Below, piece after piece: positions 53,784 to 61,028 of a DNA stretch of 64,000 nt; position 1 is the first letter of the stretch; each line of letters starts with the position of its first letter. The notes below the pieces were generated by a model. That model was not told the DNA's origin. It saw only the letters and a program-made list of their open reading frames with translations, and searched no databases. A program made the translations under genes and the position numbers. Origin of the DNA: Methanomassiliicoccales archaeon LGM-DZ1 (GTDB lineage Archaea; Thermoplasmatota; Thermoplasmata; Methanomassiliicoccales; Methanomethylophilaceae). The DNA lies in assembly GCA_030168595.1 (NCBI GenBank), contig CP115556.1, forward strand, positions 434,001 to 498,000. The letters run 5' to 3'.

Positions 53784-54329
53784 TTGGCTGTATCGGACCC
53801 GGTCAGCCTGAAGTCCATAGATGCCATCAAGCCCCGCCAGCGCCGCGGGGCCGTCGTCCTCGCCGATGCGGGGAGCATATCGTCCCGCAGGTTCGACCCG
53901 ACGTTCGTGGAGCTCTGCAAGGTCCCCGGGAACGATGTCTGGCTCATCGAGTGCATCGAGACCGCGGACGACATCCTGGACGCGTTCCTGCCGGGCCTGG
54001 CGAAGCTCGTCATCCCCGTGTCGGGAATCCGCGGGCGCGGGGTCCTGGAGGAGGCGCTGAGCCTCTCCGACCAGTGCGTTCCGCTGGTGTCCGTCCGGAA
54101 CGGCAGGGCGGACTGGGGCCGCGGAGGCCCGCTGGAAGCGGTGAAGGACCTGGCCGATACCGGATACGGCAAGATCATGGTCTGGGACATCGGCGGGGAG
54201 CTCCCCACCGGATTCTGGGAGTCCGCTTCCCGCGATGCCTCGATAATCTCTTATGTCCCGGGTTCCAGGAGGCTCACGGACGACGTCCTCACCGACGTCC
54301 TCCCGCCCGTTCCAGAAGCTCTTGGGTGA
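53784..54329 (+). CDS. unrecognised protein; true start uncertain
   Basis: The only standard start is TTG 53784, but coding-like sequence continues in frame back to 53691, just after the preceding TGA (..YPILFGKIAGHEVCAGRPSF..). The protein is about 180-205 residues, alpha/beta, with VVLADAGSI, VIPVSGIRGRGVLEEAL and KIMVWDIGGELPTGF. I do not recognise the family; a TIM-barrel-like fold is a weak guess. The 3' end overlaps the convergent flavoprotein gene by 41 nt. Confidence 0.6.
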   Translation: MAVSDPVSLKSIDAIKPRQRRGAVVLADAGSISSRRFDPTFVELCKVPGNDVWLIECIETADDILDAFLPGLAKLVIPVSGIRGRGVLEEALSLSDQCVPLVSVRNGRADWGRGGPLEAVKDLADTGYGKIMVWDIGGELPTGFWESASRDASIISYVPGSRRLTDDVLTDVLPPVPEALG

Positions 54330-54837
54330 ACTCCCCCGAGCGTCTGCGGAAGTACTCCCTGTCCCCGCGGTCGGTGCCCCCGAGGCACAGGTCGCCGGCC
54401 CATTCCGAGCCGGTCGCGGCGGCGAACGACCTGAACACCGACAGCACGCATCTGAACGACGGGACGTCGGATCCGCCGCAAACCAGCCCGGCGGCGAGGG
54501 CCGGATGGCGGAACCCGTGCATGTGCCAGATCCAGTCGAAGCGGTCCAATGCTATTTTAATGGCCGAGGACGGGCCGCTGAAATGCACCGGGGACGACAG
54601 GATCAGGAGGTCCACCTCCGAGAAGGCTTCATAGACGGCGTCCATGCCGTCCCTCTTCGTGCATCCCTCTCCGCCGAAGCACCCGCCGCACGAATCGCAG
54701 TGGGATATCGCCAGCTCGGACGGATGGATGACCTCGGCCTCCCACCCGGCCTCCCTGAGCGCATCCTCTGCCCCGGAGCACATGGCGGAGGTGAAACCGT
54801 CCCTTCTGCCGCTTCCGCAGAGCACGAGCGCGCGCAT
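54289..54837 (-). CDS. NADPH-dependent FMN reductase/Fe-S flavoprotein
   Basis: A 182-residue flavodoxin-fold protein, second of this type in the window. FMN loop: LCGSGRRDGFTSAM. The Cys set CDSCGGCFGGEGC resembles the Fe-S flavoproteins, and LSSPVHFSGPSSAIKIALDR matches the isoalloxazine-binding segment. Redox partner unknown. ATG 54837 lies just upstream of the divergent G1P dehydrogenase gene. Confidence 0.8.
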   Translation of the reverse strand: MRALVLCGSGRRDGFTSAMCSGAEDALREAGWEAEVIHPSELAISHCDSCGGCFGGEGCTKRDGMDAVYEAFSEVDLLILSSPVHFSGPSSAIKIALDRFDWIWHMHGFRHPALAAGLVCGGSDVPSFRCVLSVFRSFAAATGSEWAGDLCLGGTDRGDREYFRRRSGEFTQELLERAGGRR

Positions 54838-54925
54838 GGCCGCTGTATCCGATGGACGGCTTTTATAGTTTCATACCTTAGCGTCGGAAGGCGATATCAC
54901 GGAGGAATTCACGAAAGCCAAGTCG

Positions 54926-55960
54926 ATGAACTTCCCCAGGACGACCGTCTTCGGCCACGGGGTCCTCAAACAGACTGCTGAGATCTGCGATTCCCTTCTC
55001 TTCGGGGAGGACGGCATCATCATCACCGGCAGGAAGACCTACGAGGCGGCCGGGAAGATGGTGGAGGACATCGTCTCCGAGAAGTACAACGCCATCCCCG
55101 TCTTCACCGGCGGATGCGACAGGGAGAGCGTAGATGCCGCAGAGAAGGCCGCCAAGGAGGCCAGGGCATCGTTCATCCTCGCGGTCGGCGGCGGCAGCAA
55201 GATCGACACCGCCAAGATGATCTCGAAGGACCTCGGCATACCGTTCGTGAGCATACCCACATCGATAGCCCATGACGGCGTGTGCTCGGACCGCGCCTCC
55301 ATGAAGGACGAGACCGGGAACCCCCTCACCGTGAGGGCAGAGCCCCCGATGGCGGTCATAGCCGACACCGAGGTCCTGGTGAAGGCCCCCTACAGGTACC
55401 TGGCATCCGGGTGCGCGGACGTGATATCAAACAAGACCGCGCTGAACGACTGGAACCTCGCCAGGAAGATAAAGGACGAGGAGTTCAGCAATTCCGCGTA
55501 CACCATCGCGGACTACGCGGCGGAATCCATAATCCGGGATTCGGACAGGATAAAACCGGGGCTGGAGGAGAGCGTCTGGCTCGTCCTCAAGCCCATCATC
55601 GCCTCCGGGGTGTCCATGTGCATAGCCGGGACGTCCCGGCCGACTAGCGGCTCGGAGCACATGTTCTCGCATGCGGTGGACCTCCTCTTCCCGGGAAGGG
55701 CGCTCCACGGGGAGCAGACCGGCGTCGGCTGCATAATGATGACCTACCTCCAGGGAGGAGACTGGAAGCGCATCAGGGACGCCCTGGCCAACATCGGAGC
55801 CCCCACCACCGCCGCCGGCATCGGGCTGACGCCCGAGGAGTGCGTGGAAGCGTTGGTGAAGGCCAACAAGGTGAGGAAGGACAGGTACACCATACTGGGC
55901 GAGAACGGACTTACGCGCAACGCCGCCTACAACCTGGCCAAATCGACCGGAGTGATCTGA
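54926..55960 (+). CDS. egsA: sn-glycerol-1-phosphate dehydrogenase
   Basis: A 344-residue NAD(P)-dependent enzyme making the sn-glycerol-1-phosphate backbone unique to archaeal lipids. It has the nucleotide loop AVGGGSKIDTAKM, PTSIAHDGVCSDRAS, and metal ligands in SGSEHMFSHAVD and ALHGEQTGVG. ATG 54926 is the first standard start, but nine codons upstream in frame (TEEFTKAKS) look coding, and ACG 54899 follows GGAAGG by 7 nt. A TATA element at 54861-54868 is compatible with either. UPF0179 follows 10 nt downstream. Confidence 0.95.
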   Translation: MNFPRTTVFGHGVLKQTAEICDSLLFGEDGIIITGRKTYEAAGKMVEDIVSEKYNAIPVFTGGCDRESVDAAEKAAKEARASFILAVGGGSKIDTAKMISKDLGIPFVSIPTSIAHDGVCSDRASMKDETGNPLTVRAEPPMAVIADTEVLVKAPYRYLASGCADVISNKTALNDWNLARKIKDEEFSNSAYTIADYAAESIIRDSDRIKPGLEESVWLVLKPIIASGVSMCIAGTSRPTSGSEHMFSHAVDLLFPGRALHGEQTGVGCIMMTYLQGGDWKRIRDALANIGAPTTAAGIGLTPEECVEALVKANKVRKDRYTILGENGLTRNAAYNLAKSTGVI

Positions 55961-55970
55961 GGCTGACATC

Positions 55971-56396
55971 ATGATACTGTTGACGCTGATCGGCAAGGAG
56001 AGGGCAGAGGCCGGCAGGCGCTTCGTCTACATCGGCCCCGAACCTGAGTGCAGCGAATGCAAGGTCAGGGACATCTGCCTTAACCTGGAGAAAGGCTCCG
56101 AGTACATGGTCAGGAAGCCCAGGCGCCCGGTGCACGAATGCGCCCTCACCGGGGAGCAGATGCAGGTCGTAGAGGTGGAGAAGGTCTCCAGGGAAGGGTC
56201 CGTGGACACCAAGCTGGCACTCGAAGGCGCCACCGTCCAGTTCAAGGCCGCCGCCTGCGGGCAGACCGGATGCCCGCATTACCTCCAATGCAACCCGCCC
56301 GGGATCGAGGACGGGACCAAGGTGACCATTGAAAGGACGGAGGGCAAGGCAGACTGCCCTGTCGGTCTGAACCGCACGTTCGCCGTCCTGAAATGA
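55971..56396 (+). CDS. UPF0179 family protein
   Basis: A 141-residue archaeal protein of unknown function. Seven or more conserved cysteines (CSECKVRDIC, HECALTG, CGQTGCPHYLQC, DCPVG) suggest a Zn or Fe-S site. It is probably co-transcribed with egsA. Confidence 0.88.
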   Translation: MILLTLIGKERAEAGRRFVYIGPEPECSECKVRDICLNLEKGSEYMVRKPRRPVHECALTGEQMQVVEVEKVSREGSVDTKLALEGATVQFKAAACGQTGCPHYLQCNPPGIEDGTKVTIERTEGKADCPVGLNRTFAVLK

Positions 56397-56463
56397 GCGC
56401 GGAACGCGACCGTCCGGCGCAACCGCTGCTCCGATCATATGACCCAGATTGCAGAGGAATACT

Positions 56464-56949
56464 ATGGAACTTCAGCATGACAAGCCGATGAGAAGGGCCG
56501 ACAGGGAGGTCCCGGCGGCCGATGCCGAGAGAATCCTGGCCGGAGCCTCCTTCGGGGTACTGTCGGTGGCGACCCCGGACGGCTGGCCGTACAGCACCGC
56601 CGTCAACCACGTTTACAGGGACGGCAGGATATACTTCCATCATACAAACTCGGAGGACAGCCTCCTCAACGCCTGCCTCAGGGACGGGGCCAGGGTCTGC
56701 TTCACTGTTGTATCGAGGTCGCATGTGGTCCCTGAGAAGTACACTGACCGCTACGAGAGCGCGGTGGCGTTCGGCACCGTCCGCAGATGCCCCGACCAGC
56801 ACGAAGGATGGATGGCCATCTGCAAAGGGCTGTCCCCCGGGTGCGGGGACACGTGGGAACGGCAGGCAGAATCTGGGAGCAGACGCGCCTGGGTCTGGGA
56901 GATCGACATCGAGCACCTGACCGGCAAGGCCAATCCCGTGAGGGAATGA
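56464..56949 (+). CDS. pyridoxamine-5'-phosphate-oxidase-fold flavoprotein (NimA-like)
   Basis: A 161-residue split-barrel protein. RILAGASFGVLSVATPDGWPY and TAVNHVYRDGRIYFHH match the FMN-binding PNPOx-like family that includes NimA nitroimidazole reductases. The substrate is unknown. ATG 56464 has GAGG 6 nt upstream. It may follow UPF0179 on the same transcript. Confidence 0.85.
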   Translation: MELQHDKPMRRADREVPAADAERILAGASFGVLSVATPDGWPYSTAVNHVYRDGRIYFHHTNSEDSLLNACLRDGARVCFTVVSRSHVVPEKYTDRYESAVAFGTVRRCPDQHEGWMAICKGLSPGCGDTWERQAESGSRRAWVWEIDIEHLTGKANPVRE

Positions 56950-57069
56950 ACGCCTGAGTTCGCTGCAGCAGAACAGCAGAAAACGACAGAGAAAGATGAT
57001 GAACGGACGGCAGGGTGATGCCCCGCCGCCCGGAAATGGTTTTCCTGAGGATCTCCCGGCGGGGCCCGC

Positions 57070-57972
57070 TCAGAACTTCTCGCCGGTGATGCGCTCGTAC
57101 ATGTCGACGTAGAGCTTGCTCACGCGGTCGATGATCTCCTGGGGGAGAGCAGGTATGTCAGGCTCCGGAAGGCCCTTCTCGCGGGCGTCGTAGAGCGCCT
57201 TGTGGTAGCCGGTCTCGCGGTAGTACTGCCTGACGAATTCCTTGGAGAGCTCGACGATGTTGCCCTTGGCGTACTCGTCGGCGTCCCACCAGCGGTCCTC
57301 GTCGAGAGTACCGAAGGTGTCCACGACCATGAGCTTCCTGTCCTTGTCGTAGCCGTACTCTTTCTTGCCGTCGCAGTGGATGAGCCCCCTCTTGGCGGCC
57401 TCTTTCGCGATGATCTCATCGATCTTCAGGGTGGTGGCGACGATCTCGTCGTATTCGCTGTCGGTCAGGCCGGCGATCTTCTTCGCTTCGGCCGTCGTGA
57501 GGTTCCTGTCGGTGGCCTCCAGTTTGGTGGTCGCCTCCACGTAGGGCTGGGGGAGCTTCTCGCCGTACTTCACCTCATGGCCCTTGGGGAACCCGAGGTC
57601 CTCGGCCTTGATCTTCCCTGCTTTGACGCGGTCCATCAGCGAACCGGCGGCATAATGCCTGCAGATGATCTCCAGGGGGATGAGGTAGTTGGTGGTCTTG
57701 TTGTTGATCTGGGAGTAGTCCCTGATGACGCGGACGCGCTTGACATCCATCCTGTCCTTGGCAGGCTCGGAGATGTAGTGGTTGTAGATCCCGTTGTCGT
57801 TGAGGACCTTGAACCAGTACTTCGCGGTGCGGCACAGGGTCTCGCCTTTGTGGGGGACCATAGAAGGTATGATCTTATCGAAAACGGAAATGTGGTCGGT
57901 ATAGGCGAACTCCAGGGTATCGTCGTCGATCTCGTAGACCTCTTTGACCTTGCCGGTCATGATCTTCTTCAT
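57070..57972 (-). CDS. purC: SAICAR synthetase
   Basis: A 300-residue ATP-grasp-like ligase of purine synthesis. TGKVKEVYEIDDDTLEFAYTD, the substrate loop SQINNKTTNYLIPLEIICR, and DTFGTLDEDRWWD are present. ATG 57972 lies about 26 nt from AATAAATATG, fitting a leaderless start; ATG 57984 is nearer. The form is longer than bacterial PurC, as in the eukaryotic/archaeal style. Confidence 0.93.
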   Translation of the reverse strand: MKKIMTGKVKEVYEIDDDTLEFAYTDHISVFDKIIPSMVPHKGETLCRTAKYWFKVLNDNGIYNHYISEPAKDRMDVKRVRVIRDYSQINNKTTNYLIPLEIICRHYAAGSLMDRVKAGKIKAEDLGFPKGHEVKYGEKLPQPYVEATTKLEATDRNLTTAEAKKIAGLTDSEYDEIVATTLKIDEIIAKEAAKRGLIHCDGKKEYGYDKDRKLMVVDTFGTLDEDRWWDADEYAKGNIVELSKEFVRQYYRETGYHKALYDAREKGLPEPDIPALPQEIIDRVSKLYVDMYERITGEKF

Positions 57973-57984
57973 GTTTCGGGCCAT

Positions 57985-58258
57985 CTGCTACAACATATTT
58001 ATTCCCAGCCGAAAGACGGGCCGCCGATGCCTGCCGGAAAGGACGGTGATCCGGCGGCCGTGTTAATAAAATTCAGATTGGCCGGAAAGTACGTCATATT
58101 TTTTGTAATGATATGACATTTACAAAATATGATAGTAGTATGAAGATAATTTGAATTAAATCGGCTTTATGAAGTTAAAGATAACATCAAATTCTATTTA
58201 ATAGTTCATCGCGATTACGTATCCAACCTCCAGATGGGAGGGATGGAAGTGATACCAA
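57985..58258. promoter_or_regulatory. AT-rich divergent region between purC and the membrane protein pair
   Basis: No gene is seen. The purC promoter is near 57994-58003. CATATTTTTTGTAA (58095-58108) and TTTACAAAATATG (58119-58131) form an imperfect inverted repeat, nested with GTCATAT/ATATGAC (58093-58117). The plus-strand promoter is CTATTTAATAG at about 58193. The low GC of 58081-58200 contrasts with the flanks. Confidence 0.45.
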
Positions 58259-58747
58259 ATGGAAACCAAGATCGATTCCCGTATCATCGGGATTATCGCG
58301 GTCATGGGCATCATGATGGTCGTCGCTGCGATTTTCATGAACTGGATTGCAGTCGACGATGCATACCTCGGATACAGCGGGCTCCAGATCGGAGACCTCG
58401 TTGACGGCGGGGACTATGACGATTGGCAGCAGAACGTTCCCCTGATCGTCTTCATCCTCGGAATCATCATGCTCATTCTTGAAATCATATCTCTGATCAT
58501 GCCTGACATGTCCAAGAAGATCGAGGCGATCATGCCCTCGCTCACCTTCATTTTCGGCATCGTCATAATCATCCTCTGCGCGCTCTTCGCATGCTGGGAC
58601 CTGTTCGACGAGCACACCGTTCTGCTCGTGACGACCGACCCCTGCGATGCAGGCGCCGGATGCTGGACTGCCCTCGTAGGTGCGGTCATCTGCGTCATCT
58701 GCAACCTCGGACAGGTCATCGCGACCGTCAAGAAGAAGGAGGCCTGA
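58259..58747 (+). CDS. four-helix membrane protein, family member A
   Basis: A 162-residue protein with four membrane helices and an acidic outer loop after the first (VDDAYLGYSGLQIGDLVDGG). It shares DDWQQNVPLIVFILGIIMLI, PDMSKKIEAIMP and ILCALFACWD with the next gene. ATG 58259 follows GGAGGGATGGA. Codons are more A/T-ending than the surroundings. Role unknown. Confidence 0.75.
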   Translation: METKIDSRIIGIIAVMGIMMVVAAIFMNWIAVDDAYLGYSGLQIGDLVDGGDYDDWQQNVPLIVFILGIIMLILEIISLIMPDMSKKIEAIMPSLTFIFGIVIIILCALFACWDLFDEHTVLLVTTDPCDAGAGCWTALVGAVICVICNLGQVIATVKKKEA

Positions 58748-58750
58748 ACA

Positions 58751-59212
58751 ATGGCGAAGCTCAACATTGAAATCAACAAGGCGACAGGGACGCTTGCGCT
58801 GATGGGCATCATACTGATGGTGTTCTCGGTCCTTATGACCTGGCTCGATGTCAATACTAACCCTGACATTTCCGCAACCGGCATAGACCTGTTCAGCAAC
58901 GATGATCTCGACGACTGGCAGTCTAACATCCCCATGATAGTCACCATCCTCGGTGTCATCATGCTGATCCTCGAGTTCGTCTCCATCCTCGTGCCTAACA
59001 TGTCTAAGAAGATCAAGGCCTCCATGCCCCTGATCGTCTTCGTGTTCTCGCTGATCTCCATCATCCTGTTCGTGCTCTTCGCGACCTGGGACGAGATCGA
59101 CGACCCTGTACAGGTCGGCGGCGGAGCCTACGCGGTCCTCCTGGGAGCTATCATCTGCCTCTGCGCGACCGCCGGACAGGCGTTCGCCATCCTGAAGCAG
59201 AAGGCCCAGTAA
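58751..59212 (+). CDS. four-helix membrane protein, family member B
   Basis: A 153-residue tandem paralogue of the preceding gene, 3 nt downstream: DDWQSNIPMIVTILGVIMLI, PNMSKKIKASMP and ILFVLFATWD match in order. The outer loop differs (DVNTNPDISATGIDLFSND). The pair are probably co-expressed, perhaps forming a hetero-oligomer. The stop is TAA and a terminator follows. Confidence 0.75.
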   Translation: MAKLNIEINKATGTLALMGIILMVFSVLMTWLDVNTNPDISATGIDLFSNDDLDDWQSNIPMIVTILGVIMLILEFVSILVPNMSKKIKASMPLIVFVFSLISIILFVLFATWDEIDDPVQVGGGAYAVLLGAIICLCATAGQAFAILKQKAQ

Positions 59213-59233
59213 GTCTGAGAGCAAAACATCTTA

Positions 59234-59265
59234 CCGGGCCTCCCGGCCCGGACGTTTTCCATAAT
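59234..59265 (+). terminator. terminator of the membrane protein pair
   Basis: CCGGGCC and CGGCCCGG (59234-59251) form a stem, followed by ACGTTTTCCATAATTTT. Confidence 0.5.
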
Positions 59266-59294
59266 TTTAAAATCCTGGACAGAAGAAGACTGTC

Positions 59295-60017
59295 TTATTT
59301 GCGGCGGCGCAGACTCCCGCAGACAGGGCAGCCGGGATCGCTGCAGACGTCCAGCACCTCATAGGAAGGAACGGAAAGGTCGGAGGTAAGCATCCTCCCG
59401 ATAAGTGGGTCTCCGACGCCGGTCAGAACCATGATCGCCTGCAGAGCCTCGGCCGAACCGAAATGCATCACGGCCGCCCCCATCGACGGGGTCGGTCTGT
59501 CCGCTTCCTTCACGCGCCCGTAGAGGCATTCGAGGCAAGGGGTCCTCCCGGGGACCACCACGGTCAGCTGCCCCTGCATCCCGGAGATACCGGCATGCAC
59601 CAGGATTTTCCTGTTACTCACGCACCACCTGTTGAGCTCCCTGCGGGACGAGATGCTGTCGAGGCAGTCTAGCACCACGTCGCATCCCTCGAACACCATG
59701 CCGGCGCTGCTGCTGTCGATCTCCCTGACATATGCGGACACCCTGATGTGAGGATTGACAGACAGCGCCCACTCCCTCAGGAGCTCCGCCTTCGGCCGGT
59801 CCGAGTCCTCGCGGTATACGAACTGGCGGTTGAGGTTGGAGATCTCCGGCGTGTCCGGATCGGCCAGGACCAGTTCCCCCACGCCGGCGGATGCCAGGGC
59901 GGTGACAGCGGAAGTCCCGAGGCCGCCGCACCCGGCGACACCGACCTTCGAATGTGCCAGCTTCTCCTGCCCTTCCTCTCCCAGAAGGGGCAGCTGGCGG
60001 CTGTAGCGCCCGTTCAT
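59295..60017 (-). CDS. E1-like ThiF/MoeB/HesA family adenylyltransferase
   Basis: A 240-residue enzyme adenylating the C terminus of a ubiquitin-like sulfur carrier. The ATP loop is GVAGCGGLGTSAVTALA, with ADPDTPEISNLNRQF and the catalytic-loop area DCLDSISSRRELN. Two CxxC pairs (CLEC, CPVC) bind Zn, as in MoeB. It is distinct from the thiF at 38.8 kb, and its partner carrier (molybdopterin or tRNA-thiolation type) is not in the window. ATG 60017 overlaps the upstream stop. Confidence 0.88.
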   Translation of the reverse strand: MNGRYSRQLPLLGEEGQEKLAHSKVGVAGCGGLGTSAVTALASAGVGELVLADPDTPEISNLNRQFVYREDSDRPKAELLREWALSVNPHIRVSAYVREIDSSSAGMVFEGCDVVLDCLDSISSRRELNRWCVSNRKILVHAGISGMQGQLTVVVPGRTPCLECLYGRVKEADRPTPSMGAAVMHFGSAEALQAIMVLTGVGDPLIGRMLTSDLSVPSYEVLDVCSDPGCPVCGSLRRRK

Positions 60018-60496
60018 GGGCGGCCTTCGCAGATCTCTGAGAGCATGGTCAGGGCCGCTTCGGCGGACTGCCGGCGGACATCTTCGCGGTCCCCTTTGAA
60101 ATGGAAGGTCACGGCCTTGTGCGAACTGCCGGATACGGCCGCGATGCAGACGGTGCCGACAGGCTTGGTGTCGGTAGCCCCTCCGGGGCCCGCGATGCCG
60201 GTGACCGCCACCGCGGCGTCGGACCTGTACAGTGCCAGGGAGCCGCGCGCCATGCACAATGCGGTCTGCTCGCTCACCGCCCCGAACTCGAAGAGGATCC
60301 CGCGGGGCACCTTCAGGATGTCCTCCTTGGCGGTGTTCGAGTAGACGACGGCCGAGCCAAGGAAGAACGATGAGCTCCCAGGCACGTCAGTGATCTCGGC
60401 GCCGATGAGGCCGCCGGTGCAGGATTCCGCCGCGGAGACCCTGAGCCCCTTCTCGCGGCAGACGGCCGCCAGCCTGCTGACAGCATCCTCGGCCAT
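60014..60496 (-). CDS. CinA C-terminal-type amidase (nicotinamide-nucleotide amidase-like)
   Basis: A 160-residue CinA-C/PncC domain. It has AAESCTGGLIGAEITDVPGS, the Ser/Tyr region FLGSAVVYSNTAKE and AVAVTGIAGPGG. PncC deamidates NMN for NAD recycling, which fits its position directly after the NMN adenylyltransferase gene (1-nt gap). Confidence 0.88.
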   Translation of the reverse strand: MAEDAVSRLAAVCREKGLRVSAAESCTGGLIGAEITDVPGSSSFFLGSAVVYSNTAKEDILKVPRGILFEFGAVSEQTALCMARGSLALYRSDAAVAVTGIAGPGGATDTKPVGTVCIAAVSGSSHKAVTFHFKGDREDVRRQSAEAALTMLSEICEGRP

Positions 60497-60497
60497 A

Positions 60498-61028
60498 TCA
60501 TGCCTCGTCGTCCATGCCGATGTCGCGGACCCTGCCGGCACCGTCGATCTCATCGATGACCTCGGCCACCGCACCGGGGACCAGGGACCTCCAGTCCCCT
60601 CCGGAGGCCATCCTCCTGCGGACCTCCTTCCCCGAATAATCCCTGCGGTTGTAGAGCGGCGAGCGCTCGACCCTGTACCCGGCCTCCTCGAAGAGGCGGC
60701 GGGTCAGGGGATTATTGGAGTACACCGTCCTAAAGGGAGGGCACATGGAGACAACGTGAGAGACCCAGACGGAGTACCTGTTGAGGTCCTCCACCGGGAC
60801 GACCGAGCAGTTGGTGATCCCCTCGGCGGCCAGGGCCCTCTCGATCATGAGGTAGCGCTCCCCTGCGGTGAAAGGGTTGTCCGGACGGTGGGAGTACTGG
60901 GCGCTGCCTATGCCGACGGTCACATGGTCGGAGACGGCGGCGACCCTGCGGATGACCTCCATATGTCCCAGGTGCAGGGGCTGGAAGCGCCCCATGACCA
61001 GCGAGTACTTCTCGAATCCGTCTGTCAT
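60498..61028 (-). CDS. archaeal nicotinamide-nucleotide adenylyltransferase
   Basis: A 176-residue NMN adenylyltransferase making NAD from NMN and ATP. GRFQPLHLGHMEVIRR contains the HxGH nucleotide motif; NPFTAGERYLMIERAL, YSNNPLTRRLFEEAG and the C-terminal YSGKEVRRRM match. ATG 61028 overlaps the LonB stop, so NAD synthesis is transcriptionally linked to proteolysis here. Confidence 0.93.
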   Translation of the reverse strand: MTDGFEKYSLVMGRFQPLHLGHMEVIRRVAAVSDHVTVGIGSAQYSHRPDNPFTAGERYLMIERALAAEGITNCSVVPVEDLNRYSVWVSHVVSMCPPFRTVYSNNPLTRRLFEEAGYRVERSPLYNRRDYSGKEVRRRMASGGDWRSLVPGAVAEVIDEIDGAGRVRDIGMDDEA

